From positions 1 to 43,494 of the forward strand of contig JAFADX010000312.1 of NCBI GenBank assembly GCA_023424475.1: 43,494 bases of DNA, in the 5' to 3' direction. The stretch is from Pseudomonadota bacterium. GTDB lineage: Bacteria; Pseudomonadota; Alphaproteobacteria; Acetobacterales; Acetobacteraceae. Numbering within the stretch: position 1 is the first letter of the stretch; each line of letters opens with the position of its first letter. The position numbers and the translations under genes are program-made. Below are positions 1 to 8,690 of this stretch, in pieces. The notes below the pieces were generated by a model that was not told where the DNA came from, searched no databases, and worked only from the letters and a program-made list of their open reading frames with translations.

Positions 1-2083
1 CGCGCCAGTCGATGGCGCCGACGCCGAAATCGAAGATCACGCTGACCTCGACGCCGTCCGCGCCCTGCACGGCACCGGTCGTGACCTGCGGCCCCTCGGC
101 CCCGTTGAGGTAGCCGTAGACATAGACGGGTGCGGCGACCGGGTCGGAGAACAGGTACCAGCGGTTCGCCTGGATCAGCGGCTCGATCACCGGCTGCACG
201 AAGCCGGCGAAGACGTTCGCCTTGCCGATCTCGCTCGCCTGCACCACCACCGTCGCCTGGCGCGCGGCGAGTTCGAGGTTCGGCCCGACCAGCAGGCGCA
301 TAGTCTGGCCCATGGAGATGGGCAGGCCGTCCAGCGTGCGCTGCTTCATGATGGCGGTGCGACCGGCGCCGATGGTCGAGGTGTCGAGCACGGTGCCGGT
401 GCCGGCCTTGTTGGCCCGCGCGGCGCCAGTGGCGAAGACGGGGGCGCTGCCGGTGGTCAGCGTCGGGCCGTCGCCATTGGCGCTGTTCAGCAGGTTGTAG
501 GCGGTGGCGTTCTCGAACTCGGCGACGCGGCGGCCGATCGCCGCGGCGAAGTCGGTGAAGGCGCCGAGATCGTCGTTGACCAGCATCGGCCGCGTGACGC
601 GGATGCGCCGGGCGAAGGTCTGCAGCAGGACGATCTCCTGGCTCTCGGACATGGTGCCGACCTGGATCTCGCCGTTCTCGGCGAGCGGCAGCAGGGTCGG
701 GAAGTCGCCGATGCGCAGGTGCCGGTGCGGCTTGAAGTCGCGGAAGTCGCGCCGGAGGAAGATCTGGCGGTAGGTCGGCTGCGCCGGGACGTAGGCGGCG
801 AGCAGCATCTTGTTGGCGGCGGCCGCGAGCAGCAGCGGGAAGTCCGAACTGGTGTGGAAGGCCCGCTCGGCCAGGAGCGTGGGGTTGCGGGGCACGCTCC
901 GCGCGCCGCGGGCGCGCAGCAGCTCGCCGATCATGTCGGACGGGCGCCAGCCCATGAACTCGGCGTGGCGGCCGGAGCGGCCATTCTCGCCCTGGGGCTG
1001 GTAGCCGGGCATGGCGCGGGCGGCGAGCGCCTCGGCCATGGCGTCGAGGATCTGCGCCGGGTCGTCGTGGCTGGGGCCGGTCTCGGGACGGGCGGGGATG
1101 GACGGCCGCGGCCCCTGCGTCACCAAGGCGTCGAACAGGGCGCGGCGGGCCTGGTCGCCGGTCCAGCCCTGGGCGATGGCGTCGGCACGCACCGGGGTGA
1201 TGCGGTCCGCCGGCAGCAAGGCGCGGGCGGCGTCGACCGCGGCGTCGATGCCGGCGATGCGTTCGCGCTCGGCACGCTGGGCCTCGGCGCGGACCGCGTC
1301 GAGATCAGGCGCCGGCACGGCCGGTGCGGGTGCGGCGCGGGTCGGCTCGGGCGTCGTGGTCACAGTCGGCTCCTGGGGCGGGGTGGTGGACGGCGCGGCG
1401 GAGGGCGGCGCCGACGGGGCAGCAGCCGGGGTCTCCGGCGTCGTCTCGGGCATGGGCGGATCCTCATCAGGCAGGGCTGGTTCGATGGCGATGGCGGGCG
1501 CGCCCTGCGGCGCCTCGCCGCGCACGGATGCGTCGCGGTCCACTGGGACCGGCACGACGGAGATCTCGAAGGGCTCCCAATCCACCGCACGGTGGACGGT
1601 CTCGCCGGTGGCGGCATCGGGCCGCGATTCATAGCGGTGCACGCGATAGCCAACGCTCACCGCGCGCAGCGTGCCGTCGGCGATGCGCTGCCAGACCGGC
1701 TCCACATCTGCGGCGGCGCTGAACTGCAGCGTCGCGTAGCCGCGGCCGCGCTCGAGGCGGGCAGCGGTGACCCGACCGAGCACGTCGCGCGCGCCACCGC
1801 GGCGGTGGGTGTCGAGCACCGGGGCGCGGCCGGAGCGCAGCGCGTCCATGCGCACCGCGTTGGGCGACATCTCCAGTTCCTCGGTGATCAGGCCGAGGGC
1901 GGGGACGAAGTTGCGGGCCCGGGCGCCGGTGCTCCACACCACCTCGACGGTGCGGGCGGCGCGATTGACGGTGGCCGGCGCGGTGATGGCGCGCTGCGCG
2001 ACGAGCGGAACGTCCGCCGCGGTGGGCGCAGCAGCAGGTTCCGGCGCGGCATCGCTGCCGCCCGGTTCGATGGGTTCGGTCAT
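1..2083 (-). CDS. Prohead protease / major capsid protein fusion (3' end beyond window)
   Basis: Cleaves and builds the phage head: an N-terminal HK97-type prohead protease fused to a major capsid protein. Reading from ATG at 2083 stays open for 694 codons to the left edge, so the C-terminus is missing. Residues about 35-200 are protease-like, with a Leu-Asp-Thr-His segment near residue 92 and Ser-Val-Gly-Tyr near 143, the usual His and Ser catalytic positions. A Pro/Ala/Thr-rich linker covers about 200-265, a short charged helix about 260-285, and a capsid-like domain runs from about 400. The start lies 2 bp after the portal stop. Protease-capsid fusions of this kind are known in alphaproteobacterial prophages. 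An internal ATG at 1453 has its own good ribosome-binding site (see separate entry). Confidence 0.88.
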   Translation of the reverse strand, partial: MTEPIEPGGSDAAPEPAAAPTAADVPLVAQRAITAPATVNRAARTVEVVWSTGARARNFVPALGLITEELEMSPNAVRMDALRSGRAPVLDTHRRGGARDVLGRVTAARLERGRGYATLQFSAAADVEPVWQRIADGTLRAVSVGYRVHRYESRPDAATGETVHRAVDWEPFEISVVPVPVDRDASVRGEAPQGAPAIAIEPALPDEDPPMPETTPETPAAAPSAPPSAAPSTTPPQEPTVTTTPEPTRAAPAPAVPAPDLDAVRAEAQRAERERIAGIDAAVDAARALLPADRITPVRADAIAQGWTGDQARRALFDALVTQGPRPSIPARPETGPSHDDPAQILDAMAEALAARAMPGYQPQGENGRSGRHAEFMGWRPSDMIGELLRARGARSVPRNPTLLAERAFHTSSDFPLLLAAAANKMLLAAYVPAQPTYRQIFLRRDFRDFKPHRHLRIGDFPTLLPLAENGEIQVGTMSESQEIVLLQTFARRIRVTRPMLVNDDLGAFTDFAAAIGRRVAEFENATAYNLLNSANGDGPTLTTGSAPVFATGAARANKAGTGTVLDTSTIGAGRTAIMKQRTLDGLPISMGQTMRLLVGPNLELAARQATVVVQASEIGKANVFAGFVQPVIEPLIQANRWYLFSDPVAAPVYVYGYLNGAEGPQVTTGAVQGADGVEVSVIFDFGVGAIDWR
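1453..1465 (-). promoter_or_regulatory. Internal ribosome-binding site and ATG inside the protease-capsid gene
   Basis: On the minus strand GAGGA (1465-1461) is followed after 7 nt by an in-frame ATG (1453-1451, codon 211). This sits exactly at the start of the Pro-rich linker, after the protease domain. It could yield a separate linker-capsid product lacking the protease, as nested starts do in some lambda-like head genes. The match and spacing are seen; its use is inferred. Confidence 0.4.
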
Positions 2084-2085
2084 GG

Positions 2086-3558
2086 TCAGCCCTGGGGTGC
2101 TGTGTCTCGGGGTGGTGCCGCAGCGCCGGTCGCCGCGATCTCCACCGCGGCCATCTGCGCTGCGTCCTGCGCTCCGCCGGACTTCGCGACGCGCCGCGGG
2201 TCGGTGTCGAGCGAGATGCCGGCCTCGTCGAGCAGCGCGTTCGCCTCGCGGATCATCTCCACTGCAGCGCGGAAGTCGTAGCCGAAGGCGCCGGCCGCCT
2301 CCGGCTGCGGCACGAAGCCGGCGCGCACCTGGGCGATCAGCGCCGTGGTGTCCTTGAGCGGGTCGATCATCTCGTGCGCTGGCGGCACATGACTGACGCC
2401 GTCCGGCATCTCGCCGCCCCAGATCCCCCGAAGCGCGCCCTGTGCGTGGAAGCGCTCCGCAATGGGCCGCACCAGCATCGGGATCAGCATGCCGTACTGG
2501 ACCTGCTCGCAGAGGCGGCGGAACTCGATCTTGCCGGCGCGGAGCGAGGAATAGTTCGCCTGGGTCAGGTCGCCCGAGACCTGGTCATAGGTGAGGCCCG
2601 CGCCGACCGCGGCGGCCTCGAGGGCACGGCGGGCGAAGGCCGCGTGCGATCCGCCCCCACTCGGATTCACCACCTCCACCGAGCCCATGCCGCGGCGATA
2701 CAGGATCATGCCCGGCTCGAAGCTCTCGACGGTACGGCCCTGGGCGTCGCGGAGCAGACCGGCGGCCGCACCGGTCAGCGCCTCGTCTCCTTCCTCGGTC
2801 ACCACCGCGGCAAGACAGGCCTCGATCTTGGCCTTCATCAGCAGGGCGGCCTCATAGTCGCCGAGGTCGCGGAGCCGCAGCAGCACCGGCGCCAGCCAGG
2901 AGACGTCGCGCAGCTGGCCGGGGCGGCGCTTACGATAGACGTGCAGCACCTCTGACGCGGGGATGCGCTCGCTGCTCTGCCAGGTCGCGCCCGGCAGGAT
3001 CCAGGCGGCGCCGGGATGCACCCGATGCAGCCAGTAGCCGATCGGCTCGCCCACCTCGCCGAGCGTGATACCCTGGATGGTCGGGGCGCCGTCCACCATG
3101 CCGTTGCGCGCGGCGTCGAGGTGGTCCGCCTCCAGCACCTGCAGGCGCAATCCGATCGGGTTCGATGGTGACGGCGGCGCCAGCAGGAAGCGCACGAAGC
3201 ACTCGCCGCTCTCGACCACCGCTCGCATCACCAGCGCCTGCAGGCCATAGAGATCCAGCCGGCCCTCCGCATCGCAGGCGCAGCTCTCCGCCCAGCGCTG
3301 CCAGGCGCGGCCATGCGAGTCGTCGGGCCAGCGCGTGGTGATGCCCGAGCCCACCGCGTTACCAGTCCAGAGATCGACGATGCGGCTGGCATATGGGTCG
3401 TTTCGCACGGCATCGCGGGCGCGGCGCGCGACCGTCGCCGCGGCCATTCCGACCTCGGCATTGGCGCTGCCGCCGGAGGGCGCCCAGGCGGAGGCGCGAC
3501 CATCCTGCGCCGCCGCATAGCCGCGCAGCGCGTTCCACGCATCCCGGAGCCGACCCAT
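2086..3558 (-). CDS. Phage portal protein, lambda family
   Basis: Forms the dodecameric portal at the head vertex through which DNA is packaged and ejected. The 490-residue product matches the lambda-type portal family in length and layout: the N-terminal Asp-Pro-Tyr-Ala-Ser-Arg segment and 'VDLWTGNAVGSGI', a central 'VLHVYRKRRPGQLRDVSWLAPVL' region, and the late 'GLTYDQVSGDLTQANYSSLRAG' segment typical of the family (residues quoted in part). The ATG at 3558 overlaps the gpW stop as TGATG; a TTG one codon upstream is possible but less likely. The stop is 2 bp before the capsid start, so the head genes are probably translated in tandem. Confidence 0.92.
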   Translation of the reverse strand: MGRLRDAWNALRGYAAAQDGRASAWAPSGGSANAEVGMAAATVARRARDAVRNDPYASRIVDLWTGNAVGSGITTRWPDDSHGRAWQRWAESCACDAEGRLDLYGLQALVMRAVVESGECFVRFLLAPPSPSNPIGLRLQVLEADHLDAARNGMVDGAPTIQGITLGEVGEPIGYWLHRVHPGAAWILPGATWQSSERIPASEVLHVYRKRRPGQLRDVSWLAPVLLRLRDLGDYEAALLMKAKIEACLAAVVTEEGDEALTGAAAGLLRDAQGRTVESFEPGMILYRRGMGSVEVVNPSGGGSHAAFARRALEAAAVGAGLTYDQVSGDLTQANYSSLRAGKIEFRRLCEQVQYGMLIPMLVRPIAERFHAQGALRGIWGGEMPDGVSHVPPAHEMIDPLKDTTALIAQVRAGFVPQPEAAGAFGYDFRAAVEMIREANALLDEAGISLDTDPRRVAKSGGAQDAAQMAAVEIAATGAAAPPRDTAPQG

Positions 3559-3794
3559 CAATTACTCCCCCCGCGCGAGAAGCTGGCCAGCGTCACGGAG
3601 GGACGGCGCGCCGCCGTCATCTCCGCGCCGCGCAGCACCGCCAGCGCACGGCCGAGTTCATCCAGGCTGCGGTACTCCACAGTCCGCCCATCGAAGGTGA
3701 CGCGTGTGGTGCCACCGGTGTAGGCCGCGGCCAGCGCAGCCGCACGGCTGCCGGCGGGCTGCGCCAGCGCCCAGGCGAGGACAGTCGGGTCCAT
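3558..3794 (-). CDS. gpW-like head-tail joining protein
   Basis: A small 78-residue protein of the gpW / phage head-tail joiner type. It is expected to bind the portal ring after packaging and create the surface for tail attachment. Visible family traits are its size, the 'TVEYRSLDELGRAL' segment (a beta hairpin followed by a helix) and the basic C-terminal tail, together with its place directly before the portal gene. The ATG at 3794 overlaps the preceding stop as TGATG; a GTG one codon upstream is a poorer choice. The next gene begins in the same overlapping way. Confidence 0.75.
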   Translation of the reverse strand: MDPTVLAWALAQPAGSRAAALAAAYTGGTTRVTFDGRTVEYRSLDELGRALAVLRGAEMTAARRPSVTLASFSRGGSN

Positions 3795-4402
3795 CACGCC
3801 GCCCGCAGCGTCGGCAGCGGCGCCGCGGCGTTGACGAGATAGGAGAGCCCGGCGGGTGGGTTCGGCATGATCGGCACACCGGCCTGGTGGGTCAGCGCCG
3901 CGAAGAACCCATTCTCACTGCCGGTGGTGCCGCCACCGGCGCCACCATCCGCCGCGGCCGAGCCGAGCAGCAGTGTGTTCCCCCCACTGAACGCCTGGGT
4001 GCTGGTGCCGCGCACCGAGGGCACACCGGAGAAGCACAGCAGGATCCACCACACCCCGGCCGAGACCCAGCGCGGCTGCGGGAAGGGGCAGAACGCATTG
4101 CCGGCGGAGGTGGTGTCGGCGTCCGTCAACGGCTCTTCGATGAGGCGCCCTGGATGCCCCGTTCCATCGTCGGCAGCCAAGGCCATGCGCAGGAGACCGG
4201 CGGCGCCGGTCGTCACGCTCACCGCCATGGCCGAGAACAGCCCCGACCGCGCGAGGACATAGGGCACGCAAAGGAGCCGGTTCGCCGTCATCGCGACCGC
4301 GCCGCCGACGGCGCGCGCATGCTGCGAGGCGTAGAAGCGCCCCGAGACGTAGGGCAGCATCGCCGGCGCCGCCGGCAGGTAGTGCTGGAACAGCGCGGTC
4401 AT
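3794..4402 (-). CDS. Phage fibre/decoration-like protein (beta-sandwich repeat type)
   Basis: A 202-residue protein of unproven function. Its central part, 'ANRLLCVPYVLARSGLFSAM' followed by an Ala-Val-Ser-Val-Thr-Thr-Gly-Ala-Ala-Gly strand, a Gly-rich Asp-Asp-Gly turn and Pro-Gly-Arg-Leu, has the pattern seen in many phage fibre and receptor-binding beta-sandwich domains, where it is usually followed by a Trp-rich strand. Here that strand is 'GVWWILLCFSGVPSVRGTST'. The C-terminal third is Gly/Ala/Ser-rich. It lies between the large terminase and gpW, a head-gene position, so a head fibre or capsid decoration protein is more likely than a tail fibre. Start and stop overlap both neighbours (ATGA and TGATG). 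The assignment is by pattern only. Confidence 0.6.
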   Translation of the reverse strand: MTALFQHYLPAAPAMLPYVSGRFYASQHARAVGGAVAMTANRLLCVPYVLARSGLFSAMAVSVTTGAAGLLRMALAADDGTGHPGRLIEEPLTDADTTSAGNAFCPFPQPRWVSAGVWWILLCFSGVPSVRGTSTQAFSGGNTLLLGSAAADGGAGGGTTGSENGFFAALTHQAGVPIMPNPPAGLSYLVNAAAPLPTLRAA

Positions 4403-4752
4403 GCGAGCGGCCGGATGCCGAGGGTGATCAGGCGTTCCGCCGTCTGGCTCACCGGCACGGCGGCAAGGCCCGAGCGCAGCCGCAGCCAGCGCCAGCCGAG
4501 CAGCAGCGTGGGCGGCAGGGTGAGCGCGCGACCGGCGGCGACCGTCAGCACCACCTCGTTGCCGAGGTGGTCATAGAGGTCGGCCCAGGCTGCCGGTTCG
4601 CCCTCGTCGAGCGAGCCCTGCAGGGTCAGTGGGGCGTCGGTCCAGGCGGCAGGGAGCAGCAGCAAGCAGACGCCGTAGCCGACGCTGGCGACGGGGCCGC
4701 TCAGCGCCTGGCCGGCCGCGATGCCGGTGCGCACCGGGACGATGGCGGTCAT
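4399..4752 (-). CDS. Small beta-rich phage virion-associated protein, unknown
   Basis: A 117-residue unknown protein. It reads as alternating strands: 'PAAWTDAPLTLQGSLDEG' resembles the discoidin-like strand pattern of small phage structural proteins, followed by an Asp-Leu-Tyr-Asp-His-Leu-Gly-Asn turn and a 'GWRWLRLRSGLAAVPVSQ' strand. I know similar short proteins near phage head genes but no established function. It overlaps the next gene by 4 bp (ATGA) and lies 14 bp after the terminase stop, so it belongs to the head operon. Together with its downstream partner it may form a capsid-surface fibre. Confidence 0.6.
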   Translation of the reverse strand: MTAIVPVRTGIAAGQALSGPVASVGYGVCLLLLPAAWTDAPLTLQGSLDEGEPAAWADLYDHLGNEVVLTVAAGRALTLPPTLLLGWRWLRLRSGLAAVPVSQTAERLITLGIRPLA

Positions 4753-4766
4753 GGAGATCTCCAGTG

Positions 4767-6725
4767 TCAGCGCAGCCAGCCGCCACGCGGGGCAAGCCAG
4801 GCGCGAGGGCGGGTCACCGGTGCAGCGGCGGACGATGCCCGGGCCGCTGAGGATGAGGGTTCGTCGGCCGGCAGCGACAGCGCATCCGCCATCCGCGCCC
4901 AGCGTCCGTCGCCCCAGCCATCCATCCCGAGCGCCGCAGCCGCGGCACGCGCATAGACGCGGCAGTCCAGCGCCTCATTGCGTTCGCGGGTCTTGACCCA
5001 TTCGAGCCGGCGAAAGCCATTGCGGCCAGCGCGGGCGACCAGCTGCTCGGCGGTGAGCTGGCGGCAGAATTCCTCTCCCACCGCGTGGAGTGGCAGGTGG
5101 ACATAGCCGGCGGGGAACGGGTCGCCGCTCTCCTCCGTCGGCCGGTCGAGCTTCAGCCAGCCATAGGTCTCGGCCTTCAGGAAGGACGAGCCCACCGGCC
5201 AGACCTTCAGCCCGCCGAGTTTTCGGCCGTTCCGCCGCACCTCCGTTGCCGCCGGCTGGCCGATCGCGGCGCGCAGCCCGTCCTGACCCTTGACCGCGAT
5301 GGCACGACCGGCGCCGGCCCGCCGCACGAAGGCGTAGACCTCGGCGGTAGTCATGCCGTCGCCGCTGTCGATTGCCGCCATGGCGATGGGAAGGCGGTGG
5401 CCCGAGGCATGCCGCCAGGTCTCACCGAGCAGCCGTCGCAACTCCTCCCACACCCCTGCCTCGAACGGGTTCCCCGCCAGGACGCGGTGCTCAATCAGCC
5501 AGGATTGGCGGTCCTCTCCCCAGGCCCAGATACTGGCCTCGAGGCGGTCGCGCTGCACGTCGACACCGGCGGTCAGCAGCAACCCGCCTAGGGGGATGGT
5601 GCCGACCGGCCAGTGCTCGCGGCGATCGTACAGCCGCTGCCAGTCGGGCGCCTCGCCCGCCTCCTGCCAGGTCTCCCCGAGCACGGTGTTGCGGAAGGTC
5701 TTGATCGCCCGGTCGTCCCCCTGGGCGGCGAGCCAGAGCCGGGCGATCTCCGACCAGGGCATCCAGCCGGGCGGCGAGTAGAGTGCCGAGATGTGGAAGC
5801 CGATCGCGTATGGATCGGTGGGCTCCGCGGTCGCTCGCCAGGCCCCGCCGGCCAGCATCGCCGCCTTGTGCTGCTCGCCGATCCCCTGATCGCAGGCCTC
5901 GCAGAGATAGCGCGCCGTCTCTGGCTGGCCCTCATCCCAAACTAGCCGCTCGAAGCGCAGCCACTGCATCGCCCCGCAATGCGGGCAGGGCACGAAATAG
6001 CGCCGCTGGTCGGACGCCAGGTATTCGCGCTCGATGCGCGACAGCCCGGCGATGGTCGGCGTCGAGACCAGCAGCATCTTGCGCCGCCACCCGAAGGTCC
6101 GGGCGCGGGCCTCGGCCAGCGCGATCGGATCGCCCTCGCCCTCCACGTCACCGGGATAGGCGTCGATCTCGTCGAGGAACAGGAACCGCGCCGACATCGA
6201 GCGCAGGCCGACCGCGCTGTTCGCACCGGTCATCACCAGCTGGCCGCCGGGGAACTCCTTGCTGAGCTGGCGATTACCGCTGTCCCGCGACCGCGCGGGC
6301 GCGACCCGTTCGCGGATTGCCGGCGTCTCCTCCACGAGCGGATCAATGCGCTGGTCCGAGAAGCGCTTGGCCAATTCGGTGGTCGGCTGCACCGCGAGCA
6401 TCGGCCCCGGCGCGTTGTGGATGACGTAGCCGATCCAGTTGTTGCCGCACTCGGTGCCGCCGACCTGCGCCCCTTTCATGAACACCACCCGCCGCGCCGG
6501 ATGGGCCGGCGACAGCGCGTCCATGATCTCGCGCAGATAGGGCGTGCGCGCGGTGCGCCAGGGTCCCGGCTCCGCGGAGCCCCGCGAGCCGAGCAGGCGG
6601 TGGCGATCGGCCCATTCCGAGACCAGCAGCGCCGGCTCGGGCACCATGCCGTCGCGCCAGGCCTGCAGGATCTCGGCGTCGCCGTCGAAGCGGCCGAGTT
6701 CCTCCAGCAGATGCTCGCCCGCCAT
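4767..6725 (-). CDS. Phage terminase large subunit, GpA family
   Basis: ATP-driven DNA packaging motor and nuclease. The 652-residue product has the GpA-family layout: a Walker A-like 'MKGAQVGGTE' near residues 84-93, a Walker B 'FLFLDEIDAYP' near 182-192, a coupling Ser-Thr-Pro segment shortly after, and a zinc-finger-like Cys-Pro-His-Cys ... Cys-Glu-Ala-Cys pair near 248-285 common in this family. Acidic residues for the C-terminal RNase H-like nuclease include 'TAGVDVQRDRLEASIWAWG' and 'AAIDSGDGMTTAEVY'. The start ATG at 6725 overlaps the small-terminase stop (TGATG). Length is normal for the family and the frame is intact. Confidence 0.93.
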   Translation of the reverse strand: MAGEHLLEELGRFDGDAEILQAWRDGMVPEPALLVSEWADRHRLLGSRGSAEPGPWRTARTPYLREIMDALSPAHPARRVVFMKGAQVGGTECGNNWIGYVIHNAPGPMLAVQPTTELAKRFSDQRIDPLVEETPAIRERVAPARSRDSGNRQLSKEFPGGQLVMTGANSAVGLRSMSARFLFLDEIDAYPGDVEGEGDPIALAEARARTFGWRRKMLLVSTPTIAGLSRIEREYLASDQRRYFVPCPHCGAMQWLRFERLVWDEGQPETARYLCEACDQGIGEQHKAAMLAGGAWRATAEPTDPYAIGFHISALYSPPGWMPWSEIARLWLAAQGDDRAIKTFRNTVLGETWQEAGEAPDWQRLYDRREHWPVGTIPLGGLLLTAGVDVQRDRLEASIWAWGEDRQSWLIEHRVLAGNPFEAGVWEELRRLLGETWRHASGHRLPIAMAAIDSGDGMTTAEVYAFVRRAGAGRAIAVKGQDGLRAAIGQPAATEVRRNGRKLGGLKVWPVGSSFLKAETYGWLKLDRPTEESGDPFPAGYVHLPLHAVGEEFCRQLTAEQLVARAGRNGFRRLEWVKTRERNEALDCRVYARAAAAALGMDGWGDGRWARMADALSLPADEPSSSAARASSAAAPVTRPRAWLAPRGGWLR

Positions 6726-7315
6726 CACGACACCTGCACGCGGACATCGTGCCGGGCGGCGAGGTGCTGGCGCAGGCGAGTGTCCATCATGGTCTGCAGC
6801 CGATGCGCATCGACGCCAAGCTCGGCCGCCATCTCTGCGGCAACCCGGGCGGGCCAGGCGAGGATGGCGTCGCGCTCCTCCTTGGCGAGACGATGCACCA
6901 GCAGCAGGGCGCGGGCCTTGTCGACCAGCTTCCCTTTGCGCTCGTCGAGCCGCAGGCGACGCTCCTGCGCCTTGAGCACCTCGTTGGCCGTCCGCGCGTC
7001 GTGGAAGGTGTTCTGGGTCGCACGCGGCAGTGGGTCCGGAGCGGGGGGCGGCGCGGAAATGGATGCCGGCGTAGCGGGGCGCGGCGCCACCGGCCTCGCC
7101 GCCGGAGCCGCAGGAGGCAGTGTGGCTCTCTTGCGGGTCGGGTCGCTGCTGTCGGCGAGCCGGGCGCGGACGTTCTCAATGTCCCAGCTACCGTCGGCCT
7201 CGGGCGCAATGCGGCCGGCGCGCTGGGCCTTTTGCAAGGCGGTGTGGGAGATGCCGAGGCGGCGTGCCACCTCGCGCTGCGAGGCCACGCGGCCCGGCGG
7301 CGCGGTGGCGATCAT
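6725..7315 (-). CDS. Phage small terminase-like DNA-binding protein
   Basis: A 196-residue protein likely to recognise the packaging site and load the large terminase. Residues about 10-55 form a winged-helix segment of Nu1/MerR type ('SQREVARRLGISHTALQKAQ', then a basic 'RAGRIAPEADGSWD' wing). Residues about 60-105 are a Pro/Ala-rich linker and about 110-165 a charged helical region ('ANEVLKAQERRLRLDERKGK') that could form a coiled coil. The C-terminal 'AEMAAELGVDAHRLQTMMD' resembles terminase small-subunit tails. The gene is the first of the leftward packaging operon, with its start at 7315. The role rests on these features and position. Confidence 0.75.
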   Translation of the reverse strand: MIATAPPGRVASQREVARRLGISHTALQKAQRAGRIAPEADGSWDIENVRARLADSSDPTRKRATLPPAAPAARPVAPRPATPASISAPPPAPDPLPRATQNTFHDARTANEVLKAQERRLRLDERKGKLVDKARALLLVHRLAKEERDAILAWPARVAAEMAAELGVDAHRLQTMMDTRLRQHLAARHDVRVQVS

Positions 7316-7428
7316 GATGTGATCGAATTCCCCCGAACAACGCCATCAACGCAGCGCCGATGGCGCTTGGCTCAGCCCCCGCCATAGCGCGAATGGTCCG
7401 TCACGCGACGAGCAGGACGGAGACCAGG

Positions 7429-7653
7429 ATGACCAAGCGCGAAGCCAACCAGCAGCGGAGCCTCGAGGCCTTCCTCGCCAAGAAGGCGGAGTTCGATGCG
7501 CTGGTCGTGGACCTGCAGCGCATGTCGGCGGATCACTTCGCCGCGGATCCCGAGGCGATCCTTTGGGGCAAGGTCGGCGACCTCGAGTTCTACACGGAGC
7601 AGATGCGCCGGGTGACAGACGCCTACTTCAAGCGGGGTGAGCACGCCGAGTAG
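7429..7653 (+). CDS. Small conserved-type phage protein, unknown
   Basis: A 74-residue, highly charged, mainly helical protein ('KREANQQRSLEAFLAKKAEF', then 'LQRMSADHF'). I do not recognise a function. The ATG at 7429 is chosen over an upstream in-frame start at 7360 because a purine-rich GGACGGAGACCAGG lies just before it and the upstream codons look non-coding. It is divergent from the terminase operon, with about 110 bp between the starts where both promoters must lie. It sits 96 bp upstream of the DUF3489 gene and may be co-transcribed with it. Confidence 0.65.
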   Translation: MTKREANQQRSLEAFLAKKAEFDALVVDLQRMSADHFAADPEAILWGKVGDLEFYTEQMRRVTDAYFKRGEHAE

Positions 7654-7710
7654 CGCGGGTCCTTCCCCCATCGCCCCGACCGGGAGCGCCCGGCGGGGCT
7701 CGGGCTCGTA

Positions 7711-7730
7711 GCACCCGGATCATCGGGTGC
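7711..7730. repeat. 7-bp inverted repeat upstream of the DUF3489 gene
   Basis: GCACCCG and CGGGTGC pair around a 6-nt GATCAT loop, 18 bp before the ATG at 7749. It could be an operator or an mRNA hairpin next to the ribosome-binding site (AGGAGCCCCGAG). Only the symmetry is seen. Confidence 0.4.
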
Positions 7731-7748
7731 GGAGCCAGGAGCCCCGAG

Positions 7749-8651
7749 ATGAAGCTCTCCGACACCCAGCGGATCATCCTCAGCCAGGCAAGCCAGCGCG
7801 ACGACCGCCTGGCCATCCCTCCCGGGCGTCTGCCCGCTGCGGCGCGGCAGACAGTGGCGAAATCCCTGATCAAGCAGGAATTGGTCAGCGACGAGCACGC
7901 CAGCGTCTACAACGCCCGCGACGCCTGGCAGATCGACGGCCGGACGCGGCTGCTGCGGATCACCGTAGCCGGACTGCGCGCCATCGGCGTTGCACCGGAG
8001 GGCGAGGACGCGGAGCCGGAGGACGCCCGCCCGCGCGACGAGCGCAACGGGGTGGATCCTCGCCTGATCGACGGCGACGAGGAGGTCGCCGAGCCCGCCG
8101 CGGTTGCTGACACGGCGCCGACGGGCGGGGAGGACGCCCCGCCGCAGGACACCCCCGCGGTGAATGCCGAGGCGGCCCTCTGCCCCGCCCGCAGGGAGGA
8201 CGTGGCGCTGCTGGACCATGCGCGCGCCACGCCGCGCCCGGTGGCCCGGACAAACCTTCGCGACGCCGCTGCTGCGGTGCTCGCCGCCTGGGAAGACGAT
8301 GCCAACCGCGAGGGCGACATGATCGGCGCTCTCGATGGCCTTATGGACGCGCTGCGTGCGGCCTTGGCCGGCAAGCCGGCCCGCGCCGTGCGGGAGCCCG
8401 GCGCGCCGCGCGGGCCGCGCGAGGGCACGAAGCAGGAGACGGTGCTGGCGATGCTTCGCCGCGAGGACGGCGCGACCATCGCGCAAATCTGCGAGGCGAC
8501 CGGTTGGCAGCAGCACACGGTCCGCGGGTTCTTCGCCGGGCTGAAGAAGCGCCAGGGGATCACCGTGATCGCCGCCGAGCGCATCCGCCAGGTCGGACCG
8601 AACAAGGAAGGCGCCCGCGGCTCCTACAGCGTCTACAAGGTCGCCGACTGA
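7749..8651 (+). CDS. DUF3489 domain protein
   Basis: A 300-residue protein. Its C-terminal part (about 225-298) matches the DUF3489 pattern: 'KQETVLAMLRREDGATIAQI' followed by 'CEATGWQQHTVRGFFAGLKK' and a basic end, a winged-helix-like DNA-binding fold. The N-terminal 80 residues ('MKLSDTQRIILSQASQRDD') also look like a winged helix of the kind paired with DUF3489 in proteobacterial phages and mobile elements. The middle is a disordered acidic Pro/Ala linker. A role in regulation of the element is likely but unproven. A strong AGGAG precedes the ATG. Confidence 0.8.
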   Translation: MKLSDTQRIILSQASQRDDRLAIPPGRLPAAARQTVAKSLIKQELVSDEHASVYNARDAWQIDGRTRLLRITVAGLRAIGVAPEGEDAEPEDARPRDERNGVDPRLIDGDEEVAEPAAVADTAPTGGEDAPPQDTPAVNAEAALCPARREDVALLDHARATPRPVARTNLRDAAAAVLAAWEDDANREGDMIGALDGLMDALRAALAGKPARAVREPGAPRGPREGTKQETVLAMLRREDGATIAQICEATGWQQHTVRGFFAGLKKRQGITVIAAERIRQVGPNKEGARGSYSVYKVAD

Positions 8652-8690
8652 GGCGAGACAGCCGGAGTTGCCTATCCCCGTTCTGTTCTC

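Noticed and set aside
719..2281. Long forward reading frame of 520 codons
   Set aside because: It is antisense to the protease-capsid and portal genes and reads as Arg/Gly/His-rich sequence typical of shadow frames in high-G+C DNA.
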